Positions 1 to 7,390 are shown, counted from the stretch's first letter. The stretch is 17,500 nt of DNA from Symbiodinium natans (GCA_905221605.1 CAJNDS010002097.1:635001-652500); one strand, 5' to 3'. The notes: generated by a model not told the origin, from the sequence alone. Translations and numbers: made by a program.

Positions 1-50
1 AGTCGGTACCATTTTTGTCCGAAACTTGACAGTCGGTACATTTTTAGGGG

Positions 51-70
51 AGGGGGGGGGGGGGGGGGGT
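51..70 (+). repeat. G homopolymer
   Basis: About 19 G. Similar runs occur at 721-737 (after a T run), 2966-2983, 6180-6192 and 16594-16610, with C runs at 9675-9688 and 13842-13862. Confidence 0.9.
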
Positions 71-162
71 CCCGAACCCCCGAACCCTAAACTCCAAACC
101 AAATTCAAACACTGAACCTTACTGAAACCCCAATGCCCCCTGTTGGTCCCTTGGCTGACGAC

Positions 163-338
163 TTCTTTGCTGCTAGAGTTATAACTGGAAGTATAGTTCG
201 ATTTGTAGTGACTATATAAGTCGCAGCTACTACTATGCATCGCCGTATGTAAAGTGAAGGCTCTGGTTAGAGAACTAGTCCTGAATCTAGGCAGAAATCG
301 AGTTCGTAGTAAGGCTATAGGTACTAGCAGCAAGAAAT
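163..338 (+). mobile_element. Foldback element with long imperfect inverted ends
   Basis: TTCTTTGCTGCTAG at the left and CTAGCAGCAAGAAA at the right pair, and the pairing resumes inward (TATA, then GTTCGATTT against AAATCGAGTTC). A/T-rich centre. No exon was recognised next to it. Confidence 0.45.
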
Positions 339-1061
339 CTACATATAGCTATACTCATTGTCAGGATTTTTTACGCAAAAAGTATAATGTTACTTCCACT
401 CTTGAGCATTGAGCCGACTTCCCAATGCCGCGGCCAATTTTACGACTCTCGGATCTTACGCGAGAGTTTCGCGGCCGGGCTGTACATGAAGCTTCATGCG
501 AAACCGGTTCTCTGCGCCCAACCCCGCAAAGAAAGCCGTCTACATGCCCTATGCACCCTGGGACTCTTTTTTAAAGTGTGTCTGTGGGCCCAAAGACGAC
601 ACCATGTCAGGCCCTAAAACCTTGCACCCTAAACCCCCTTTGTGAGCCATGTTCGACCTCAGGAGGGTTTCGGGCTCACATAGGACGTCTAGGGTTTAGG
701 TTTTTTTTTTTTTTTTTTTTGGGGGGGGGGGGGGGGGACGAGAATACTTGAGCCACAGACTCGGGTTAACCTCCCTCCCCCAATAGGGTTTAGGGTTCAG
801 GGCGTAGGGCTGTTCGCGACATCTGCGTGAGCATAGCCTCATGAAGGGGATACCGGGCTTCGTGGTCCACAGCCCGAGGTAGTCATTGGGATGTTTCTAT
901 GGACCCCTTAGGAGTTTATTTTTTACTTAGCAAGGTTAAACCCAGGGCGAATTCAGACAAAACGTGATTTTTAACACGGTTCTAACGGGAGTATAGGTTT
1001 GGTGTTTTCCTGATCGTCGGGAGGCTTGGGCCAGGGTTTGCCAATGGCAAGAGAGTAACAG
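339..1061. other. Mostly unassigned left flank
   Basis: An open + strand frame of 76 codons at 387-617 contains a piece (417-509) with splice-like edges, and 801-860 reads GCSRHLREHSLMKGIPG between GCGTAG and GTCCAC. Neither can be tied to a protein. T and G runs lie at 702-737. Confidence 0.3.
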
Positions 1062-1148
1062 CAAAGCACTCTCACCAACACAGCTGGAGATCCCAAGAAC
1101 CCTCAACTAAGGACTATGCCAAATGTTCATCGTCTGGCCAGAGCGCAA
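1062..1148 (+). CDS. Candidate exon with GTAAGG donor
   Basis: Acceptor GTAACAG and donor GTAAGG bound 29 codons in phase 0, including TAGDPKNPQLRTMPNVHRLA. A small foldback hairpin begins at the donor. Product not recognised. Confidence 0.4.
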
Positions 1149-1187
1149 GTAAGGAAGATTCCTTCAACGATATGAAGGTTCCTACTT
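1147..1187 (+). repeat. Hairpin at a candidate splice donor
   Basis: AAGTAAGGAA and CCTTCA are answered by TGAAGG and TTCCTACTT around a 6-base loop; it spans the GTAAGG donor of the exon ending at 1148. Confidence 0.45.
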
Positions 1188-1338
1188 TGGTTTAGGCGGC
1201 TTTCCTTAAATTCAGCTTTTGTTCGCTTCTGGGGACTTCTAGCCCTGTATAGATCCTGAACCCTGAGCCCTAAACCCCATTAAACCCTGCCAAACACAGA
1301 AATGTGAGCAATTCTGGTTCAAGCGGCCGCCCGTGTAG

Positions 1339-1383
1339 TGCTATGGAGGCTATTCTTCGGCTGGATTGACGTCACTGGGATTG
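1339..1383 (+). CDS. Candidate short exon
   Basis: Fifteen codons CYGGYSSAGLTSLGL between GTGTAG and GTTTGTG, phase 0 at both ends. Short and without homology, so it could be chance. Confidence 0.3.
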
Positions 1384-1659
1384 GTTTGTGTTTTGGGGTT
1401 TTGCGGTTTCGGGTTGGGAGGTTTTGAGGGCTCAGGCCACTTGGCTCGGGTTTCAGAGTACCGTTCCTAGAGCCCAAGCCCTAAATCGCAAACCCTGAAC
1501 CTTAAACCCTACTTACGAGAAGACTGGGGCGCTGAGGTTGAGGGGCCAGGGTTTAGGGTGTAGCTAAATACAGAGACTACAAGATCGCGGGTAAGTAGGA
1601 GAATTCCGCATACATTTACAATAAGGCATCGGAAGATACTTTCGGGTTGACGGTGAAAT

Positions 1660-1750
1660 CTAGGACCCAAAGTAGGCCCTTATTCCCTTTTTGTAGGGTT
1701 TTAGATAGGCCCCTTTAGCCACAAAGGGTACCCTTTCAATTCCTAGGTTT
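1660..1750 (+). mobile_element. Family B introner-like element, copy 1, 3' truncated
   Basis: Shares CTAGGACCC, AGTAGGCCCTTATT and the ATTCCTAGGTT segment with copies 2 and 3. After CCTAGGTTT it passes directly into a TTTAGGG array, and the CTCCGGGTCTAG end is missing. Confidence 0.65.
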
Positions 1751-1797
1751 AGGGTTTAGGGTTTAGGGTCTAGGGTTTAGGGTTTAGGGTTTAGGGT
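1746..1797 (+). repeat. TTTAGGG array
   Basis: Seven units, one with TCTAGGG, beginning inside the truncated family B copy 1. Confidence 0.95.
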
Positions 1798-1851
1798 GTA
1801 GTACTTGAGGGACACGGGAGTCGCTGGGTAGCCGCTGACGCTTTTCTGAAG

Positions 1852-1898
1852 CTGCCAAGTCCATGGGTATAGAAGCTCTATCCAAGCTGAACAAGACT
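1852..1898 (+). CDS. Exon ending at a family B introner
   Basis: Reads AKSMGIEALSKLNKT after a 2-base split codon; the acceptor CTGAAG follows a pyrimidine-rich stretch. It ends at ACT, and the intron begins with GC, made of the last base of the ACTG target duplication and the first base of the element. Phase 0 continues into the exon at 2012. Product not recognised. Confidence 0.6.
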
Positions 1899-1899
1899 G

Positions 1900-2011
1900 C
1901 TAGGACCCGGAGTGGGCCCTTATTTCCTTTTTTAGGGTTGGGCTTCCCTTAGAATCCCCTTAAAACCGAAAAGGGTGCCCTTTTTTATTCCTAGGTTTCT
2001 CCGGGGTCTAG
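1900..2011 (+). mobile_element. Family B introner, copy 2, with ACTG target duplication
   Basis: 112 bp with inverted ends CTAGGACCCGGAG and CTCCGGGGTCTAG (11 of 13), flanked by ACTG at 1896-1899 and 2012-2015. Splicing ACT|GC...AG|ACTG leaves a 3-base net gain and an open frame. Telomere-like TTTAGGGTTGGG is present inside the element. Confidence 0.8.
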
Positions 2012-2115
2012 ACTGGTACATCAGGCAAGGTTGCAGCCGGCAAGGGCATCCCCTCCATGAGGGCTCCACCAGAGCTGAGCCAAACGGCCAAGTGTGTTAC
2101 CAAGTCTTCATCGTG
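2012..2115 (+). CDS. Exon between a family B introner and a telomeric array
   Basis: Starts directly after the TCTAG end of the family B element and keeps an open frame of 34 codons, including TGTSGKVAAGKGIPSMRAPP and then ELSQTAKCVTKSSS. It ends in phase 2 at GTG, followed by GTTTAGGG, so the first telomeric unit supplies the donor. Third positions are GC-rich. Product not recognised. Confidence 0.65.
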
Positions 2116-2196
2116 GTTTAGGGTTTAGGGTATAGGGTTTTAGGGTTTTAGGGTTTAGGGTTTAGGGTTTAGGGTTTAGGGTTTAGGATTTAGGGG
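2116..2196 (+). repeat. TTTAGGG array at exon 3' edge
   Basis: About eleven units with a few TTTTAGGG and TATAGGG variants; its first GT is the donor of exon 2012-2115. Confidence 0.95.
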
Positions 2197-2228
2197 CTCT
2201 GTCCCACGTGTGGTTCCTGTCCGTCCAG

Positions 2229-2285
2229 GCCCTGGAGCCCCGTCCGCCCTCTTACACTCCGAGATGGGTGGCAAACCTCCCGAAG
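2229..2285 (+). CDS. Candidate exon, GC donor on CCCTAAA array
   Basis: Preceded by CCGTCCAG. With the 1-base prefix needed by the previous exon it reads PWSPVRPLTLRDGWQTSR. It ends before GCCTAAACC, a possible GC donor formed by the edge of a CCCTAAA array. A second frame is also open, so the reading frame rests on phase matching only. Confidence 0.4.
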
Positions 2286-2286
2286 G

Positions 2287-2343
2287 CCTAAACCCTAAAC
2301 CCTAAACCCTAAACCCTGAACCCTAAACCCTAAACCCTAAACC
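2287..2343 (-). repeat. CCCTAAA array
   Basis: Eight units, one CCCTGAA, right after candidate exon 2229-2285. Confidence 0.95.
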
Positions 2344-2493
2344 TGTAAGACCTATGAGTCCACTCATGAGCGATGAATACCGCAGGCATTGCAAATTTTA
2401 TTTTTGGACTCCGGAGTCCAACTGAACTGGCAGGGAGGGTTGGGGTACCGACGAGAAGCCCCCAAAATAAGCCCCATATTAAAGGGGCTTACT

Positions 2494-2541
2494 GTCTAGG
2501 GTGGGTTTAGGGTTTAGGGTTTAGGGTTAAGGGTTTAGGGT
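2494..2541 (+). repeat. TTTAGGG array
   Basis: Begins GTCTAGGG, then five to six units with small indels. Confidence 0.9.
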
Positions 2542-2669
2542 GTACCCTTAGGGAACCTCGTTTGAAGATGCATGACTTGACTGAAATCGCTTGCATTCGC
2601 TGCCTCGGCCCAAGTCCCAAGGCCCACGAAATTGCAAAAACCTTTCAAACCCTAAGCCCTAAACCCTAG

Positions 2670-2729
2670 GTGATGTCCTGGATGTTCACGAAGCTGGCAG
2701 AGAAGGTGTGGGAGTCCCTTGGAAGCCAA
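2670..2729 (+). CDS. Exon framed by telomeric acceptor and donor
   Basis: Twenty codons, VMSWMFTKLAEKVWESLGSQ, phase 0 at both ends, with GC-rich third positions. The acceptor is CCCTAG at the end of a CCCTAAA run; the donor is the GT of GTTTAGGG. Exon edges coincide with array edges on both sides, which makes it the clearest single case of repeats supplying both splice sites. Product not recognised. Confidence 0.6.
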
Positions 2730-2762
2730 GTTTAGGGTTTAGGTTTTAGGGTTTAGGGTTTC
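2730..2762 (+). repeat. TTTAGGG array starting at a donor
   Basis: Four to five units; the first base pair GT directly follows exon 2670-2729. Confidence 0.93.
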
Positions 2763-2863
2763 GCATCTCAAGTTCAAGCATTCACTAGTTAAGAATATCT
2801 ACCCACCCACCCTTTGGATCCCATACCATTCGGAATGCATCTTACTTTACCTTTTCATCGCAG

Positions 2864-2921
2864 TCTAGAACGCCCCCTGCTGCCATAAACCAACTCACAC
2901 ACTTTGTTTTATCTCAAACTT
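2864..2921 (+). CDS. Candidate exon before family B copy 3
   Basis: A pyrimidine-rich tract ending TTTTCATCGCAG precedes it. Reads SRTPPAAINQLTHFVLSQT plus one base and stops at GATCTAGG, a possible GA donor at the start of the family B element. Joining to 3096 completes a Phe codon and keeps the frame. Confidence 0.45.
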
Positions 2922-2924
2922 GAT

Positions 2925-3095
2925 CTAGGACCGGGAGTAGGCACTTTTTTTCTTTTTTTAGGGTTGGGGGGGGGGGGGGGGGGTCCCTTATAATCCCTTA
3001 AAACCAAAAAGGGTGCCCCTTTTATTCCTAGGTTACTCCCGGGTCTAGCCCTAAACCCTAAACCCTAAACCCTAAACCCTAACTCCCGGGTCTAG
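2925..3095 (+). mobile_element. Family B introner-like element, copy 3, interrupted by a telomeric array
   Basis: Same ends as copy 2, with a run of 18 G in the middle. The 3' end is duplicated: ACTCCCGGGTCTAG occurs at 3035-3048 and 3082-3095, with 33 bp of CCCTAAA between. Confidence 0.75.
3049..3081 (-). repeat. CCCTAAA array between 14-bp duplicates
   Basis: Four and a half units enclosed by ACTCCCGGGTCTAG on each side. Confidence 0.95.
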
Positions 3096-3195
3096 TTATG
3101 ATGTCGGGACGAATTGCCAGACCCTTGAGTGCCCAAGGGGGCTGGTCGACTTGCAGTCAGGTGGTGCCCAACGGGGTCGATTTTTGGGCCATGAG
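3096..3195 (+). CDS. Candidate exon after family B copy 3
   Basis: Begins right after the second CTCCCGGGTCTAG. The open frame of 32 codons includes GGWSTCSQVVPNGVDFWAM. It ends in phase 2 before GTTTAAAT. Product not recognised. Confidence 0.5.
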
Positions 3196-3260
3196 GTTTA
3201 AATACAAATATATTTCATTACGGAATAAATAAGTAAACAATAAAAGATAAGTGAATAAAT

Positions 3261-3299
3261 CATATATATATATATATACATCTATATATATATATATGA
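3261..3299. repeat. TA microsatellite
   Basis: Two (TA)n blocks separated by CATC; a third lies at 3412-3432. A/T-rich intronic DNA. Confidence 0.9.
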
Positions 3300-3466
3300 T
3301 ATGAGAGGTTTATAGGGTTTAGGGCTTAGGGCTTCTCACAGGCTTATTTAGGCTTTATGAAGCGGCTATAGGGGGTTTAGTTCTGTTTGCACGGCTTAGC
3401 TATCTGCATGTGTATATATATATATATATACATGTGTGTGTGTATTCTGTCAGTGTTTAAGCCAAG

Positions 3467-3573
3467 GGATCCTATGCTACAAACGCCTCAACTACACCCA
3501 ACCCAGAATAAGGCCCCACTTGCATTTGGCTCAGCTGATCTGAGAAACTGCGCCTTTTTCCCCAGAGCTTATT
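3467..3573 (+). CDS. Candidate exon ending at GTTTAGGG
   Basis: In the phase left by 3096-3195 it reads DPMLQTPQLHPTQNKAPLAF and on to RNCAFFPRAY, ending in phase 1 before GTTTAGGG. Another frame is open over part of the segment, so support is phase and donor only. Confidence 0.35.
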
Positions 3574-3597
3574 GTTTAGGGTTTAGGGTTTAGGGTT
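3574..3597 (+). repeat. TTTAGGG array
   Basis: Three units following candidate exon 3467-3573. Confidence 0.9.
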
Positions 3598-3646
3598 CAC
3601 TACAGCTAAGCGAAAAGCTTCGATCTCTTTCTGCCGCTCCTGTCAG

Positions 3647-3755
3647 GTTGCGCAGCAGCACCTCAACCATATCTTCACCAGGCAGGCTTCGACATACCAA
3701 CCCCAGAAAACAGACCCCAGCCTAGTGGTACCCTTTTGCCTTGTGTTCGGTTAAA
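3647..3755 (+). CDS. Candidate exon with GFDIP motif
   Basis: Acceptor GCTCCTGTCAG; the phase-matched frame reads AAAPQPYLHQAGFDIPTPEN and continues to CVRLK, with a donor at GTAACC. A related stretch with GFEIP occurs near 9881-9920. Product not recognised. Confidence 0.35.
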
Positions 3756-3805
3756 GTAACCAACCTCCCAACAAGTCCAACAAGCGTACCCTTACTATAT
3801 AGTAT

Positions 3806-3901
3806 CTTGGTCATAGTTGGGCAACATTTTTACATTTTTTAGGGCACTTAAAGCCAATAAGGAACATACGTTTAAAATTTTCATGCGATCCCAACCATGA
3901 A
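3806..3901 (+). mobile_element. Family A introner-like element, copy 1
   Basis: About 95 bp, with termini TCATAGTTGGG and CCCAACCATGA forming an inverted repeat (10 of 11). The 5' edge CTTGGTCATAG offers a GT donor. This copy carries TTTTTTAGGGCAC in its middle and its 3' end runs straight into a 98-bp CCCTAAA array. Confidence 0.75.
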
Positions 3902-3998
3902 CCCCTAAACCCTAAACCCTAAACCCTAAACCCTAAACCCTAAACCCTAAACCCTAAACCCTAAACCCTAAACCCTAAACCCTAAACCCTAAACCCTA
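3901..3998 (-). repeat. CCCTAAA array
   Basis: Fourteen nearly perfect units fused to the 3' end of family A copy 1, ending CCCTAGG. Confidence 0.97.
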
Positions 3999-4020
3999 GG
4001 TATGGTTTTCTGGGTGTGAC

Positions 4021-4080
4021 CTAAACCCTTAACTGCAAACCCTAAGCTCTAAACCCTAAACCCAAACCCTAAACCCTAAA
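4021..4080 (-). repeat. Degenerate CCCTAAA array
   Basis: Eight units with several changes (CCCTTAA, CCCTAAG, CTCTAAA). Confidence 0.85.
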
Positions 4081-4365
4081 CTGTCGATGCACATCAACCT
4101 GGAAAAGTTTGCCCCTGTGGAAGGTATGTATCCACTCTGGGGAGTCTTCAGGGCAAAAGGGTCGGGGTTGTTTAGGGTGTTATAAGGTTTTAGGGCTTTA
4201 GGGTTTAGGGTTTTGCTCCTATGTAGCACCTGTGTGGGTAGTATACTAGAATCCCCTATAGCTCACCCCAAAAGGAACGACATTGCAGCCTCTGGGTAGG
4301 GCTCAGCGTTTTGTTTGGGAGCTTTAGGTTCGTTTCTTGTTTTTGAGGGCTGCGGAGCTTGAGAT

Positions 4366-4580
4366 TAAACCCTAAACCCTAAACCCTAAACCCTAAACCC
4401 TAAACCCTAAACCCTGAATTCTAAACCCTAAACCCTAAACCCTAAACCCTGAAAGCCCTAAGATGGACTTGTGGGCGCAAGCGGTGCATTGCGGTATGCC
4501 ACGCCAGCGGTGAGCTCGAAATCATGACCTTAAACCCTAAACCCTAAACCCTAAACCCTAAACCCTAAACCCTAAACCCC
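4366..4580 (-). repeat. Two CCCTAAA arrays around candidate exon 4463-4509
   Basis: Twelve units (4366-4451) and seven units (4531-4580) enclose an island of about 80 bp. Confidence 0.93.
4463..4509 (+). CDS. Candidate exon after CCCTAAG
   Basis: Reads MDLWAQAVHCGMPRQ after a CCCTAAG acceptor at an array edge; the donor GTGAGC is close to consensus. It leaves phase 2 and could join a 24-bp piece at 4606-4629 (ALHINPT) that precedes GTAAACCC. Confidence 0.4.
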
Positions 4581-4630
4581 TGTTCGAGTCCTTACTGTTG
4601 GGCAGAGCTTTGCACATTAATCCTACAGCG

Positions 4631-4689
4631 TAAACCCTAAACCCTAAACCCAACACCCTGGACCCTAAACCCGAAACCCTGCACCTAAA
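4631..4689 (-). repeat. Degenerate CCCTAAA array
   Basis: Starts at GTAAACCC, a possible donor; later units decay to CCCGAAA and CACCTAAA. Confidence 0.8.
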
Positions 4690-4789
4690 CTCATATAAGG
4701 GGAACCTCCTCATGTTTGGCAGCCCTCTCGGGAGGTGGGAGGGAGTGCTTGGGAATGGAGGCCTCTCATATGGAGTCCTCTTCTTGCAT

Positions 4790-4908
4790 CTAGGGGTTGA
4801 GGGTTGAGGGTTTCGGGTTTAGGGTTTAAAAGTTTAGGGTTTCGGGTTTAGGGTTTAAAAGTTTAGGGTTTAAAAGTTTCGGGTTTTGGGTTTAGGGTTT
4901 AGGGTTGA
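4790..4908 (+). repeat. Degenerate TTTAGGG array with higher-order unit
   Basis: Mixes TTTAGGG, TTTCGGG, TTGAGGG and TTTAAAAG; a 29-bp higher-order unit occurs about twice. Confidence 0.88.
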
Positions 4909-4947
4909 GGTCCTCTGCGATTTCGCGTCCTGGGGTCTGGGCTTTAG

Positions 4948-5049
4948 CCAAGACGGCCCTTCCCGGTGGCGAGGCCACGGCCAAGACATCGACGCCAGCG
5001 ATGGGGAATCGGACGCCGGTGGCTGAAGCTGGCAGGAAGTGGGGGAAGG
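4948..5049 (+). CDS. Candidate exon ending at GCTTAGGG
   Basis: Acceptor GCTTTAG; one frame of 33 codons has GC-rich third positions and reads KTALPGGEATAKTSTPAMGN and then RTPVAEAGRKWGK. The donor would be GC of GCTTAGGG at the edge of a telomeric array. Product not recognised. Confidence 0.5.
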
Positions 5050-5113
5050 GCTTAGGGTTTAGGGTTTAGGGTTTAGGGCTTCGGGCTTCGGGCTTCGGGC
5101 TTCGGGCTTCGCG
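5049..5113 (+). repeat. TTTAGGG array turning into CTTCGGG array
   Basis: Four canonical units pass abruptly to five units of CTTCGGG, a variant amplified as its own block. Confidence 0.92.
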
Positions 5114-5196
5114 CTCCGGACTAGTAGTGAGGTGAGAATTCCCCAACACAAGGGCACCCCTTACACAAAACAATGACGCCAAGTACAGGACATGGA

Positions 5197-5318
5197 CCCT
5201 AAACCCTAAACCCGAAACCCTAAACCCTAAACCGTAAACCCTAACCCTTAACCCTAAACCCTGAACCCTGAAACCCTGAAACCCTGAAACCCTAAAACCC
5301 TAAAACCCTAAACCCTTC
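5197..5318 (-). repeat. Degenerate CCCTAAA array
   Basis: About sixteen units, including a run of 8-bp CCCTGAAA/CCCTAAAA variants. Confidence 0.9.
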
Positions 5319-5444
5319 ACGAGAACTTCACGGGGTGCATTTTGTTGGGTCTGGGGGTTTAGGGCTTTGTATAGTCTACGGGGATTACTACTGGTTAGTA
5401 GGAAAGGAAAGAATGTGGTATGGTTAGAGTTTCCATGGTTGCAG

Positions 5445-5482
5445 TTCTTTCGTTTCCTGCGAATCAAAAAGTTTCAGCTCGG
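5445..5482 (+). CDS. Candidate short basic exon
   Basis: FFRFLRIKKFQL between TTGCAG and GTGTACC, ending in phase 2. It joins in frame to the piece at 5622. A very short apparent intron (5483-5505) follows but is not required by this join. Confidence 0.35.
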
Positions 5483-5621
5483 GTGTACCCCCTGTTTCTT
5501 TGTAGGAAATCAGGGAATCAGGGGCCCCTAAACCCTAAACCCTAACATCTATATGTGCGCTTTAAGGGAGTATATAGGGTGCCTCATTCCCTCATTCCCT
5601 ACTACGAACCAGCCAGTGTAG

Positions 5622-5671
5622 AAAGGACTGTGCAGTTGGGGTCTTTGGTTCCGTTTCGAGGCTCACCGCAG
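5622..5671 (+). CDS. Candidate exon KDCAVGVFGS
   Basis: Reads KDCAVGVFGSVSRLTA in the phase left by 5445-5482, ending in phase 1 at GTCCAG. The next in-phase piece is 6380-6437, which puts the 420-bp foldback element 5796-6215 in the intervening intron. Confidence 0.4.
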
Positions 5672-5717
5672 GTCCAGGGTTCGGGGGTTGATTTGGAAAC
5701 ATGCTCAGTCTCTCTGA

Positions 5718-5797
5718 GCCCTAAACCCTAAGCCCTAGACTAGACCCTAAAACCTAAACCCTTTCCCTAAACCCTAAACCCTAAACCCTAAACCCTA
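5718..5797 (-). repeat. CCCTAAA array
   Basis: First part degenerate, last five units perfect; interrupted on the right by the 420-bp foldback element. Confidence 0.92.
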
Positions 5798-6215
5798 ATG
5801 TTAACCTCACATTTATAAATGGGGTGGCAATTGCAATATTCGCCGGGCCAGAGGGCCCCAGCCGAAGACTACTTTCCATTGCGGGAGGTTTCCGGGCTGA
5901 AATCTATAAACAAGTCTATATAGGGGGGTCCGGTGAGAATAACAATGGGGTGACAACTGCAATATTTTCCGGCCAGGAATGCAAAATTTCCATTGCAGAG
6001 AAGACTTTTCAGCTGAGCTGGCTTGAAAGAGCTCCGAGGCTCCCTTCAAGACAAAGCAGAGCAGACCCTGACAGCTAACACCCCCCAGACCCCCAGAAGA
6101 CCCCCAGATTCCAATTCCAATTATTGACACCCCATCTTTTTGTTGCCCCCTCCAAACCCCGGGGACCAAAACAAGATGCGGGGGGGGGGGGGTTATTAAA
6201 GCGACGTTAACATTA
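5796..6215 (+). mobile_element. 420-bp inverted-repeat element inserted in a CCCTAAA array
   Basis: TAATGTTAAC at 5796-5805 and GTTAACATTA at 6206-6215 are exact inverted repeats; telomeric sequence lies just outside on the left and CCCTAA-like bases on the right, with TAA on both sides as a possible target duplication. Inside, AATGGGGTG..CAA.TGCAATATT occurs at 5818 and 5944 as a diverged direct repeat. ORFs on both strands here (84 and 144 codons) mirror this duplication and match no family I know. Confidence 0.5.
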
Positions 6216-6379
6216 AACCCCACATTGCGCCGAAGCCATTGTTGCACAAACCCACGAATCCACCCGAGTTCGGCCTGATTCTCCAGAGACTGATCTCGAA
6301 GCCTAAAGCCTCATCGGGTTTAGGCTTTAGGGTTTAGGGCTTTGAAAGTTCATCCCTGAAACCCAACACCCCTACCGAG

Positions 6380-6437
6380 TCCCAATTCCTGACGGTCTTC
6401 GGACATGGCTTTTCTTGAGCCTCCAGAAGCCCTCTGA
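6380..6437 (+). CDS. Candidate exon PIPDGLRTW
   Basis: Acceptor CTACCGAG; reads PIPDGLRTWLFLSLQKPS and ends in phase 2 before GCCCCAAACCC, a possible GC donor formed by the array edge. Joins to 6580 as Asp-Glu-Gly. Confidence 0.45.
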
Positions 6438-6442
6438 GCCCC

Positions 6443-6573
6443 AAACCCTAAACCCTAAACCCCTAAACCCCTAAACCCCTAAACCCCGAAACCCCTAAAC
6501 CCCTAAACCCCCTAAACCCCTAAACCCTAAACCCTAAACCCTAAACCCTAAACCCTAAACCCTAAACCCCCCA
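6443..6573 (-). repeat. CCCTAAA and CCCCTAAA array
   Basis: 7-bp units at the two ends with about eight 8-bp CCCCTAAA units in the middle; ends just before exon 6580-6644. Confidence 0.95.
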
Positions 6574-6579
6574 AGGCAG

Positions 6580-6644
6580 TGAGGGTTCCCTCACCTCCAC
6601 AGACACCTCGCCGAGCTGCGAAGCTCGTGGGGCTGCAGGCTGGG
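6580..6644 (+). CDS. Candidate exon EGSLTSTDTS between two arrays
   Basis: Lies alone between a CCCTAAA array and a long TTTAGGG array. Reads EGSLTSTDTSPSCEARGAAG and W; acceptor AAGGCAG, donor GTTTAGGG. Phase fits the preceding candidate exon. Product not recognised. Confidence 0.5.
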
Positions 6645-6759
6645 GTTTAGGGTTTAGGGTTTAGGGTTTAGGGTTTAGGGTTTAGGGTTTAGGGTTTAGG
6701 GTTTAGGGTTTAGGGTTTAGGGTTTAGGGTTTAGGGTTTAGGGTTTAGGGTTTAGGGTT
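6645..6759 (+). repeat. Long perfect TTTAGGG array
   Basis: Sixteen units without change, starting at the donor of exon 6580-6644. With the preceding C-rich array it encloses the exon in inverted telomeric repeats. Confidence 0.97.
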
Positions 6760-7175
6760 CAGCAGCTCATGTACTAGCTTTCACTAGTCAAGCAGCTTTT
6801 CAAGCGACAGGCAAATACCCCCCCACCCAGAGAATCTCAAAACATTAAGAAAGATGGAGTTTACATTTTGCAGAAAGCCCTGTCCCGCAACCTCACTCTG
6901 TCATGGAGCGGTCCATCCCACCTTCGAACCTTTCAATCGGGCCCCCTTTTTTCGCTACTAGACAACAAAAAATCCTAATTTTGTGAACCTCATGCTTTTT
7001 GTTTTCCCCCACCCCACCCTCGAACCACTCAAGATAAGATCGGATAAGGGTGGGGTAGGGTTTCGAAGCGTTCATCTGCCCCAGACCTACGGTTTCGAGC
7101 CCCGAATGGGGGTCCAGAAGATCCCTTTGGGTCGGTGGGGGTTGGTTGGGGGGTTGGTTGGGGGGATCCGAAAAC

Positions 7176-7238
7176 GGACCTTGCCCACGAACAATTGGAC
7201 CTTGGCCACGAAGAAATAGACCTTGCCCACGAACACCT
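7176..7238 (+). repeat. Three tandem 21-bp units
   Basis: GGACCTTGCCCACGAACAAT and two diverged copies in exact 21-bp register (7 codons if translated). Preceded by a GGTTGGTTGGGG doublet at 7141-7165. Confidence 0.85.
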
Positions 7239-7245
7239 TTAGGGC

Positions 7246-7275
7246 TTATATATATATATACATATATATATATCT
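7246..7275. repeat. TA microsatellite
   Basis: (TA)n with a CA interruption, followed by decayed telomeric units. Confidence 0.9.
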
Positions 7276-7287
7276 ATGAAAGAGAGG

Positions 7288-7390
7288 TTCAGGGTTTAGG
7301 ATTTAGGGTTTAGGGGTGTGGGGTCTAGGGTTTAGGGGTGTAGGAGGGTTCCAGGGTTCAGGGCTTAAGGTCTAAGGCTTCTTTGGTTCC
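7288..7390 (+). repeat. Highly decayed TTTAGGG array
   Basis: GTTTAGG, GTGTAGG, GTCTAGG and GTTCCAGG variants; likely an old array. Confidence 0.75.

Noticed and set aside
387-617. 76-codon + strand ORF
   Set aside because: No homology seen and no array-edge splice sites; other frames nearby are equally open over exon-sized pieces. At most a part of it could be an exon.
5813-6247. 144-codon - strand ORF and overlapping + strand ORF
   Set aside because: Both lie inside the 420-bp inverted-repeat element and their internal similarity follows its DNA duplication; no known family.
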